Positions 1 through 4,970 of a stretch of 5,508 nucleotides of DNA are shown here, one piece after another. This DNA is from Nitrososphaera sp. (GTDB taxonomy: Archaea; Thermoproteota; Nitrososphaeria; Nitrososphaerales; Nitrososphaeraceae): positions 1 to 5,508 of the forward strand of contig JANWHJ010000067.1 of NCBI GenBank assembly GCA_025450475.1, given 5' to 3'. The translations under genes and the position numbers were made by a program. The notes below the pieces were generated by a model. The model searched no databases and had not been told where the DNA came from. It saw nothing but the letters and a program-made list of their open reading frames with translations. Numbering within the stretch: the stretch's first letter is position 1; each line of letters opens with the position of its first letter.

Positions 1-864
1 CAAAAATATCCGTTTCAGAGGCTTAACCTAGAAGACTCACTTTCAAAGATCCAGATCCCCAAGATTGACCGGTACGCCGACCACATCTTTATTATCCTGC
101 ACTTTCCCACGCCGGATAAGGAGAAGGGATTCCTCTTCAGCCAGCTCGCAGTCTTTATGGGAGCGGATTACCTTGTGACAATACACCAGGGCGACTTGAA
201 GCCGCTTGACGAGCTGTTCAACATGTGCAAGACCGACGAGCGGCAGCGCCAGGCAACGATGGGCAAGTCATCCGGGTTCTTGCTCCACAAGATAATCGAT
301 ACGCTGGGAGACGGCCTGCTCCACATCCTGATGAAGGTCGTCGGAAACATCGACGACATAGAGGATAGCGTATTTGACGAACGCATATCGATCCCGCGCC
401 AGATATCGCTTTTGCGCAGGGAGATAACGACGCTTCGAAGGATCGTGATTCCGCTCCGCAGGACGGTAGTTGAGCTGTCCATAGAGGTCCAGCGCTTTTC
501 AAAAGAAGACCTGGCACTCTACTTCAAGGACGTCCAAGACCACATCGAAAAGGTGTACGAAGCGCTTGAAGAAGCAAAGGAGACCGTCGAGATTTACAAG
601 GACACCGACTACATGCTCAGCCAGGAAAAGACCAATAAGATACTGGCGGTGCTCACCATAATATTCACCCTGTCAATCCCGGCCACGGTCATTGGCGCGT
701 TTTACGGCATGAACGTCAACTTGCCCGGTGGGATTGAAACCGGATCGTGGACGCAGCTGGGGCCCTACACGACAATGATATTTGTTATAGTAGTATCATC
801 TATTTCTGCCCTTCTCATGGTATTCTACTTTAGAAGGCTCGGGTGGATGGGCCCTTCGATGTGA
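1..864 (+). CDS. corA: CorA-family Mg2+/divalent cation transporter (5' end outside window)
   Basis: Homopentameric inner-membrane channel for Mg2+ and sometimes Co2+ or Ni2+. The frame is open from base 1, so the ATG at 157 is internal: the 52 residues before it (QKYPFQRLNLEDSL..., then YADHIFIILHFPT) match the CorA cytoplasmic domain. 287 residues are visible of a usual 315-350. A long charged helical region (visible residues ~115-210) leads into TM1 (~215-235), which ends in the diagnostic YGMN motif (bases 703-714; G236 M237 N238). TM2 (~257-277) follows and ends in a short basic tail, FRRLGW. The loop after GMN reads VNLPGGIETG and lacks the MPEL sequence common in bacterial CorA, so it belongs to a divergent branch and ion preference cannot be assigned. 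Codon third positions are rich in G/C. The family call is secure; start and promoter are not visible. Confidence 0.95.
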   Translation, partial: QKYPFQRLNLEDSLSKIQIPKIDRYADHIFIILHFPTPDKEKGFLFSQLAVFMGADYLVTIHQGDLKPLDELFNMCKTDERQRQATMGKSSGFLLHKIIDTLGDGLLHILMKVVGNIDDIEDSVFDERISIPRQISLLRREITTLRRIVIPLRRTVVELSIEVQRFSKEDLALYFKDVQDHIEKVYEALEEAKETVEIYKDTDYMLSQEKTNKILAVLTIIFTLSIPATVIGAFYGMNVNLPGGIETGSWTQLGPYTTMIFVIVVSSISALLMVFYFRRLGWMGPSM

Positions 865-889
865 TCTACATTCGGCGTTGAGCGAGAGG

Positions 890-897
890 ATAAATAC
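890..897 (+). promoter_or_regulatory. Possible TATA box for the 922 gene
   Basis: ATAAATAC is centred near 893, behind a purine-rich stretch (GAGAGG). An archaeal start site about 26 bases downstream falls at ~919-920, practically on the TTG codon at 922, so the mRNA would be leaderless or nearly so. This is a weak match to the consensus; its spacing is the main support. Confidence 0.4.
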
Positions 898-921
898 TCG
901 AGCTATTACCAGTCTTTAGGG

Positions 922-1524
922 TTGTTGAGCAGCGGCGGGGGTACTCAGGGATACGTATGTACTCCACACGACAAACAGTCAGGTTTATTGCTCGAAAACT
1001 GGAACGAGAGCGGGAACGTCATCGACATTTACTTTGTCACCGCGACCTTTTCCGACGAAAGTATCCCCTATTTCCCGAACAAGGCAAACCACTACATGCT
1101 TGCGTCGTTCCGTGACATTACAGGAATCCTTGAAGACATCAAAAGGTACAACATGGACAGGCTGTCTTTCATGTTTAGCTTTTCAAGTCCGCTCTTTGAG
1201 CGGAACGGCGATAGGCTCAACTATGTTTCACTCTATTTCACAAAATACACGAGCGGCGACCCAGCCATAAGCGACCTTGCAAACGCGATTGCCCGGCGGG
1301 AACGTGTAAAGAAGGCGAGCCTCGCGCAGATGCAGCTCTTGGCGGCCGAGCAGCCAAAGTTCACCTTCCCGTACTCTAAGAACCTGGTGATACTGGAAGT
1401 CGAGGGCGAAGCGACACACCAGACGGACCAGAAATACTGCGAGCGCACAAGGCGCGACGTGGCAAGGAAGGGCATCGCGCTCAACAACCTTGTCAGTTTC
1501 TCCATCCTTGAAAAACTGAGGTAA
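922..1524 (+). CDS. Conserved-looking hypothetical protein, 200 aa
   Basis: I do not recognise this family. The frame is open from just after the corA stop (864), and no ATG precedes residue 59, so the start must be a TTG. The adjacent TTGs at 922 and 925 are favoured by a TATA-like box 26 bases upstream; the TTG at 988 is an alternative that would drop a Gly/Ser-rich lead. No signal peptide or membrane segment is visible, so the product is probably cytoplasmic. The N-terminal half alternates hydrophobic strands (VIDIYFVTATF, LSFMFSFSSPLF, LNYVSLYFTKY) in a beta-rich pattern. The middle is helical and basic (AIARRERVKKASLAQMQLLAAEQ). The end has a strand (NLVILEVEG) and a basic helix (CERTRRDVARKGIALNNL). 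Codon use is G/C-rich at third positions like corA and aIF5A, which supports a real gene. It is followed by a T5 tract. Confidence 0.8.
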   Translation: MLSSGGGTQGYVCTPHDKQSGLLLENWNESGNVIDIYFVTATFSDESIPYFPNKANHYMLASFRDITGILEDIKRYNMDRLSFMFSFSSPLFERNGDRLNYVSLYFTKYTSGDPAISDLANAIARRERVKKASLAQMQLLAAEQPKFTFPYSKNLVILEVEGEATHQTDQKYCERTRRDVARKGIALNNLVSFSILEKLR

Positions 1525-1529
1525 TCGGG

Positions 1530-1541
1530 TTTTTATAAAAA
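1530..1541 (+). terminator. T5 tract in a 12-base perfect palindrome after the hypothetical gene
   Basis: TTTTTATAAAAA begins five bases after the TAA stop at 1522-1524. A run of five T on the sense strand is the usual archaeal termination signal. The same sequence resembles a TATA box, but it lies ~60 bases ahead of aIF5A and a closer, better-placed box exists, so termination is the preferred reading. Confidence 0.45.
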
Positions 1542-1552
1542 GTCGAGCAAAT

Positions 1553-1568
1553 CAGAAACGTTAAATAT
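1553..1568 (+). promoter_or_regulatory. BRE/TATA promoter of aIF5A
   Basis: A purine-rich BRE-like stretch (CAGAAACG) is followed directly by TTAAATAT at 1561-1568. Transcription should start near 1590, giving a leader of about five bases before the ATG at 1596. No Shine-Dalgarno sequence is present, consistent with near-leaderless initiation. This is the clearest promoter in the window. Confidence 0.7.
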
Positions 1569-1595
1569 GCATCTTTTTCTCTAGCCATTGATTTC

Positions 1596-2000
1596 ATGAG
1601 CAAGCCGATGGATCTTGGCGCACTCAAAATTGGTTCATACATTGTAGTCGATGGCGAGCCGTGTAGGATTGTTTCGTACGATCACAGCAAGCCGGGCAAA
1701 CACGGTTCGGCAAAGGCAAGGATCACTGCAGTCGGAGTCTTTGACGGCAGGCCGCACCCGTTCGTAGGCCCGGTGTCGGCCAAGGTGGAAGTGCCACTTA
1801 TAGACAAGCGCAGTGGCCAGATCATTTCAAAGCAGGGCGACACCCTCCAGATAATGGACCTTGAGACATTCGAGACCTTTGAGACGTCTTCTGTGGAAGA
1901 CGAGATAAAGGCGAAACTTGCAGAGAACGAAATACAGGGCCAAGAAGTCGAGTACTGGAAGGTCCTTGATAGGATCAAGATAGTCAGAGTGAAGGGCTGA
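1596..2000 (+). CDS. eif5a: Translation initiation factor 5A (aIF5A), hypusine-containing
   Basis: Cytoplasmic factor that binds the ribosome near the E site and helps peptide-bond formation and stalled elongation; it is the archaeal counterpart of eIF5A and bacterial EF-P. At 134 aa it has the normal archaeal length. The N-terminal SH3-like domain (about 1-70) carries the hypusination loop SKPGKHGSAK, in which Lys35 is the residue modified by deoxyhypusine synthase. VGPVSAKVEVPLIDKRSGQ and the QIMDLETFETFE stretch at the start of the C-terminal OB-fold (about 71-134) match the archaeal family closely. The start at 1596 fits the family and the promoter; Met5 at 1608 would remove only four residues. 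The stop is 34 bases ahead of the guide-RNA candidate, so the two may share a transcript. The call is secure. Confidence 0.98.
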   Translation: MSKPMDLGALKIGSYIVVDGEPCRIVSYDHSKPGKHGSAKARITAVGVFDGRPHPFVGPVSAKVEVPLIDKRSGQIISKQGDTLQIMDLETFETFETSSVEDEIKAKLAENEIQGQEVEYWKVLDRIKIVRVKG

Positions 2001-2008
2001 AAAGTTCA

Positions 2009-2016
2009 TACAATAG
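2009..2016 (+). promoter_or_regulatory. Weak TATA-like box ahead of the guide RNA
   Basis: TACAATAG is centred about 23-26 bases before the 5' end of the guide-RNA candidate at 2035. It could give the RNA its own start; otherwise the RNA would be processed from the aIF5A 3' UTR. The match to consensus is poor. Confidence 0.25.
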
Positions 2017-2034
2017 AACCAATGATCGTTTTCT

Positions 2035-2103
2035 GGATGCTGATGAGGTGAAGGAAGAGCCGGCTGATATCATCTGATGAAGATTATGAGTCCCGAGGCA
2101 TCC
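2035..2103 (+). ncRNA. Candidate C/D box sRNA (2'-O-methylation guide), predicted target C34 of elongator tRNA-Met
   Basis: Archaeal C/D sRNAs assemble with L7Ae, Nop5 and fibrillarin and direct ribose methylation opposite the fifth guide base upstream of box D or D'. Seen here in order: 5' stem GGATGC (2035-2040), box C TGATGA (2041-2046), a 17-nt D' guide (2047-2063), box D' CTGA (2064-2067), a 7-nt spacer, box C' TGATGA (2075-2080), a 12-nt D guide AGATTATGAGTC (2081-2092), box D CCGA (2093-2096), G, and GCATCC (2098-2103), the exact complement of the 5' stem. The D guide's complement, GACTCATAATCT, has the form of an anticodon arm with a CAU anticodon, and the D+5 base is C34. Departures: box D is CCGA not CTGA, both C boxes are preceded by C not a purine, and the junction with the stem is not a textbook kink-turn. 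A T5 tract follows. The D' target is unknown. Confidence 0.75.
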
Positions 2104-2104
2104 A

Positions 2105-3505
2105 TCAAATCTTTTTCAACCGCGGGTTCAGGATAGAGTCAAGCGCGTTTCCGATTAGCGCGAACGCAAGTCCGGTGATAGCGATCATCATTCCTGGCGG
2201 TACTATCCACCACCAGAGGCCCCTTGCTGCTGCTCCAGCAGAATTAGCGTCATGAAGTATTTGACCCCATGTGGGAATTGATGGGTCACCAAGGCCGAGA
2301 AAAGAAAGTGCGGCTTCGCCCAAAATCGCCCCAGGAACTGCTATGGCGATGCTTGCGAATGTGAGTGGAAGCAGCTGAGGAATTATGTGTTTGAAGATGA
2401 TATTTGTATCCGACTGACCCATTAATTTTGCAGCTTCGACATACTGCATGTTCTTCAGTTGAAGCGCAAGGCTTCTGCTCACCTTGGCCATGCCAACCCA
2501 TCCAAAGATTACAAGAAAGCCAGTAATTAGAAAAATACTGCGTCCTACAGTTACAGATAATATAATCAGTATGGGGAGTGCAGGCAACGAATAAAATACG
2601 TCACTTACACGCATCAGACCTTCATCAGTTCTTTTTCCCTTGTAACCTGCGAAAACGCCATAGATCAGGCCTATAAGAACAGCAGCAATTGCCACTGTAA
2701 AGCCAATGAAAAGTGCTGTTGGAGCACCCCACAAAATACCGACCGCCAGGTCGCGGCGCAGTTCGTCTGTGCCTGCGAGCCCGTACACTTTGCCTCCAAG
2801 TCTAATCCCAGAGTTCTGGACGGAATCCTGTGGATCAAAAAGGTAGAATGTCATTCTAATCACATATTTGCCCTTCAAGACCTTGCTCTCCTGCGCATCA
2901 GAGAATATCATTACCTGTGGGCGCGAAGGATCTTGATCGTATGAAAAGACACTTTCTTTTTCACGCAAATTCTCCACTATCGACCTGTCGGTGGAAAAAA
3001 CTCTCGCGGAAAATTCATTAACTTTCTCTTGCGACGAGGGAAGGGAAGCAAAGTAAATCAGGAATTCTTTTCCATCAGGTCTAATGATGTCAACTTGCAG
3101 CACGGGCTGAGTATTTCCATATCGCGCTGAATAAAGAAACATAAAGTCGCTTGGATAAAAGTCATAGTTGAAATTCACATTGTAGGAATGTATTACTGCT
3201 CGCAGTGGCCCTTCCTCGAAACTTGTAATCGTAGCATCCTTCATGTAAAGTACTGTGTGTTCCGGAATCTTTGGTCCAAAGCCAATGTTAACCCACGATG
3301 GAGCTGCTGCCCTTGGAAGATCTATCCAAAAGTCAGGGCTGTTCCACTGTCTGAATGATTCTAATGGGATCGCTACAGCGGAATAAATCGTCACTCCTAT
3401 GAGGGCAAGGAGGATTGCGACTCCTACGAGACCGCTCTTTGATCGGCTGAATTCTCTAATGATTTCATGCCTTGAAAGGACATTGTGTGGCGCTGAAACA
3501 GTCAT
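2105..3505 (-). CDS. dppC: DppC-type ABC transporter permease with large extracytoplasmic insert
   Basis: Membrane subunit of a dipeptide/oligopeptide/nickel-type ABC importer, pairing with DppB. It has 466 residues against about 290-310 for the family. TM1 (~25-47) is followed by about 200 residues outside the membrane (~49-250), where ordinary DppC has about 40. Standard features then resume: GTDELRRD (245-252), TM2 (~255-287), the EAA loop that docks on the ATPase (VEAAKLMGQS...IIPQLLP, 356-380), LSFLGLGDPSIPTWGQIL (400-417), and the ending WWWIVPPGMMIAITGLAF...NPRLKK. The insert is strand-rich (TVLYMKDATITSF, LQVDIIRPDGKEFLIYF, KYVIRMTFYLF) and looks like a beta-sandwich; that is inference. 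Its ATG overlaps the dppB stop as ATGA, and GAGGG lies ten bases upstream, so translation is probably coupled. The true substrate is unknown. The gene ends two bases from the guide RNA. Confidence 0.93.
   Translation of the reverse strand: MTVSAPHNVLSRHEIIREFSRSKSGLVGVAILLALIGVTIYSAVAIPLESFRQWNSPDFWIDLPRAAAPSWVNIGFGPKIPEHTVLYMKDATITSFEEGPLRAVIHSYNVNFNYDFYPSDFMFLYSARYGNTQPVLQVDIIRPDGKEFLIYFASLPSSQEKVNEFSARVFSTDRSIVENLREKESVFSYDQDPSRPQVMIFSDAQESKVLKGKYVIRMTFYLFDPQDSVQNSGIRLGGKVYGLAGTDELRRDLAVGILWGAPTALFIGFTVAIAAVLIGLIYGVFAGYKGKRTDEGLMRVSDVFYSLPALPILIILSVTVGRSIFLITGFLVIFGWVGMAKVSRSLALQLKNMQYVEAAKLMGQSDTNIIFKHIIPQLLPLTFASIAIAVPGAILGEAALSFLGLGDPSIPTWGQILHDANSAGAAARGLWWWIVPPGMMIAITGLAFALIGNALDSILNPRLKKI
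2112..2116 (+). terminator. T5 tract downstream of the guide RNA
   Basis: Five T on the + strand lie nine bases past the closing stem of the guide RNA and inside the last codons (Lys-Lys) of the opposing dppC gene. It fits an archaeal T-tract terminator for the aIF5A or guide-RNA transcript. Because it overlaps coding sequence, it could also be coincidence. Confidence 0.35.
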
Positions 3506-4548
3506 GTCACTTTTACCCTCGGATCAAAGTAGGCATAGGCAATATCTGTCACAAACACTGTGACTATGAAAATGAGTGTTGATACGTATGTGAGCCCGAT
3601 AATGATAGGGATGTCGAGAAAGCCTATTGCATCGTAGTACAGCCTCCCCATTCCAGGCCAGTCAAAAACTGCTTCAACAGTTATGGCACCGCCAAACGAA
3701 GCGGCGAGGCTGAGCGCAATTATCGTAACGATTGGCGGAGCTGCATTTCGCAAGGCATGGGAATACAGAATTTTCTTTTCAGGAATTCCGATTGCCCGCT
3801 TTGCGAAAATATAATCTTCACTTAAGATGCCAACAACAAAGTATCGTACCATAAATGCCCAGGATCCAAAGCTGACCAAGACCATAGTTATTAGTGGTAG
3901 TGACATGTGGTAGAGCAGATCAAAGACGTATGATGGATCGGATGGGGCTGTCTGTGGTGTTGAATGAGATGGGAAAATGGCATATGTAAAAGCAAAGGCA
4001 AAGATCATTAGCATGCCAACCCACCATATTGGAAAACTTCCGCTAAAGACCGCAAACGCAGAATTGAGCCTGTCCCATAGAGAACCGGCTCTGTTCGCGA
4101 CAAAGGCGCCAAGGTAGAGACCTATTATCGTGGTAATAATGGTCGAAGTTGTAAACAGCAGCACTGTCTTGGGGAGCTTTTCGAGAATAATATCTCGAAC
4201 GTTTGGAGAGCCGGTATCACTCGTTAGATAGTTCGAATTGCCAAGATCAAGTACCATGACTTTTAGCACAGTATTGGTAAAGCGCTTGGGAGTGTACCAC
4301 GGTTCATCCAGACCCAGCGTGGTAATCTGGAGTTCAACTCGTTCGTTGATGTAGGTCTGGCGCTCGTCAAGATTTTGAAATTGAAGCTCCTTCTGGTTGA
4401 TCTCCTCGACTACGTAGAACTTTATCGCGTCAACTAGTATCTTATCCATCGTAGGACCCAACAGAGATATGGTCAAGACTAGTGTTGCAAACAGGACTAT
4501 AACCATGTTTATGCTGCGCTTCACGAGGAAGCGCCCAAAACCACCCAA
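3502..4548 (-). CDS. dppB: DppB-type ABC transporter permease
   Basis: Partner membrane subunit to DppC in a peptide/nickel-type ABC importer. At 348 aa it is near family length (~310-340). TM1 (~12-31) follows a short basic lead, LVKRS. The outer segment ends with LGLDEPWYTPKRFTN and DLGNSNY, the usual DppB signature before TM2 (~126-150). SFPIWWVGMLMIFAF (171-185) is a typical third segment. The cytoplasmic EAA-type loop (FAKRAIGIPEKKILYSHALRNAAPPIV, ~248-274) has Phe-Ala-Lys in place of the usual R-T-A. SFGGAITVEAVFDWPGMGRL and the terminal YFDPRVK are family hallmarks. The start is TTG at 4548: a TAG lies in frame at 4572-4570, no ATG precedes residue 15, and a TATA box sits at the right distance. 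GTG at residue 9 is an alternative. This is the first gene of the operon. The binding protein and ATPases are not in the window. Confidence 0.93.
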   Translation of the reverse strand: MGGFGRFLVKRSINMVIVLFATLVLTISLLGPTMDKILVDAIKFYVVEEINQKELQFQNLDERQTYINERVELQITTLGLDEPWYTPKRFTNTVLKVMVLDLGNSNYLTSDTGSPNVRDIILEKLPKTVLLFTTSTIITTIIGLYLGAFVANRAGSLWDRLNSAFAVFSGSFPIWWVGMLMIFAFAFTYAIFPSHSTPQTAPSDPSYVFDLLYHMSLPLITMVLVSFGSWAFMVRYFVVGILSEDYIFAKRAIGIPEKKILYSHALRNAAPPIVTIIALSLAASFGGAITVEAVFDWPGMGRLYYDAIGFLDIPIIIGLTYVSTLIFIVTVFVTDIAYAYFDPRVKVT

Positions 4549-4561
4549 GACTATCAGGTTT

Positions 4562-4617
4562 ACGAATAACTATTTTCTATTAAAATCCTCCTATGCATCA
4601 TTCGACCGACGAATTAC
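4562..4617. repeat. Near-identical 9-base direct repeats flanking the dppB TATA box
   Basis: ACGAATAAC (4562-4570) and ACGAATTAC (4609-4617) differ at one base and sit either side of the dppB TATA box, one near the expected transcription start and one upstream of the box. The upstream copy overlaps an inverted repeat, ATTCG-5-CGAAT (4600-4614), and is followed by CGAG-6-CTCG (4617-4630). The arrangement could be an operator for dppBC; these are short sequences, so chance is possible. Confidence 0.3.
4578..4585 (-). promoter_or_regulatory. TATA box of the dppBC operon
   Basis: Read on the minus strand this is TTTTAATA, centred near 4581. A start about 26 bases downstream falls near 4555, leaving a leader of some seven bases before the TTG at 4548. 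No Shine-Dalgarno sequence is visible between them. Confidence 0.5.
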
Positions 4618-4672
4618 GAGCAAAATCTCGGAATAGGTCCATGGCGGTAGATACAATGTCATGTAGATATAC

Positions 4673-4680
4673 TTTATAAC
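4673..4680 (+). promoter_or_regulatory. TATA box of the dodecin gene
   Basis: TTTATAAC is centred near 4676. Twenty-six bases downstream lands on the ATG at 4702, predicting a leaderless mRNA. This is also the reason for preferring that ATG to the GTG at 4696. Confidence 0.6.
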
Positions 4681-4701
4681 AACGGTTATCTTTGCGTGAC
4701 T

Positions 4702-4908
4702 ATGGTTTTCAAATACATAGACATATTGGGAGAGTCTACCAAGAGCTTTGACGACGCGGTCCGCAACGCAATAGAAGAAACAGCACAGACAGTCAAGGAT
4801 ATACGAACTGGAGACGTGACAAGAATGAATGTAATAGTTAGTGAAGGAAAGATTGTTGAATACCAAGCTGTGATGCGGGTATCATTCAAAGTAAAGAGGA
4901 AAGAATGA
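4702..4908 (+). CDS. Dodecin family protein lacking the flavin-stacking Trp
   Basis: Dodecins are small proteins that form hollow 12-mers and usually store flavin or its breakdown products. This one has 68 aa, the usual size, with the beta-alpha-beta-beta order: MVFKYIDILGES, helix KSFDDAVRNAIEETAQTV, then NVIVSEGKIVEYQAVMRVSFKV. From the ATG at 4702 it lines up without gaps to Halobacterium salinarum dodecin as I recall it, starting MVFK and keeping Ser15-Phe16, Ala23-Ile24, Thr30-Val31 and Tyr54-Gln55. Gln55 contacts the flavin in that protein. Trp36, which stacks on the flavin ring, is Thr36 here (DIRTGDV). Flavin binding is therefore doubtful, and the protein may resemble the non-flavin dodecins of some bacteria. 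A GTG at 4696 could add two residues but would lie upstream of the predicted transcript. It is divergent from dppB and convergent with the SpoIIM-type gene. Confidence 0.92.
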   Translation: MVFKYIDILGESTKSFDDAVRNAIEETAQTVKDIRTGDVTRMNVIVSEGKIVEYQAVMRVSFKVKRKE

Positions 4909-4970
4909 TCAGCATTAGCCTTTAATCGCTGCATCAAGTCTTGCTTGAAAGTAGTAGACATGAAGAGAGT

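Noticed and set aside
157..159. ATG as the start of the CorA protein
   Set aside because: The frame is open back to base 1 and the upstream residues match the CorA N-terminal domain, so this Met is internal.
168..517. Minus-strand open frames opposite corA
   Set aside because: They are Ser/Arg/Cys-rich translations of the reverse strand of a conserved gene, typical of shadows in G/C-rich coding sequence.
882..902. CGAG...CTCG short inverted repeat and CTCGAG site ahead of the 922 gene
   Set aside because: Only four pairs can form and they do not extend; expected by chance.
957..1120. ATG at 957 in another frame as a start for the hypothetical gene
   Set aside because: It yields a short Arg/His-rich peptide that soon stops; the frame from 922 runs on for 200 residues with sensible composition.
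4934..4948. Small hairpin TCAAG-5-CTTGA between the dodecin and SpoIIM-type genes
   Set aside because: The stem is only five pairs with no T run after it, too weak to call a terminator.
4591..4961. Two minus-strand open frames (4591-4866 and 4686-4961) overlapping the dodecin gene
   Set aside because: They are antisense to a clearly recognised dodecin with its own promoter and show no family resemblance.
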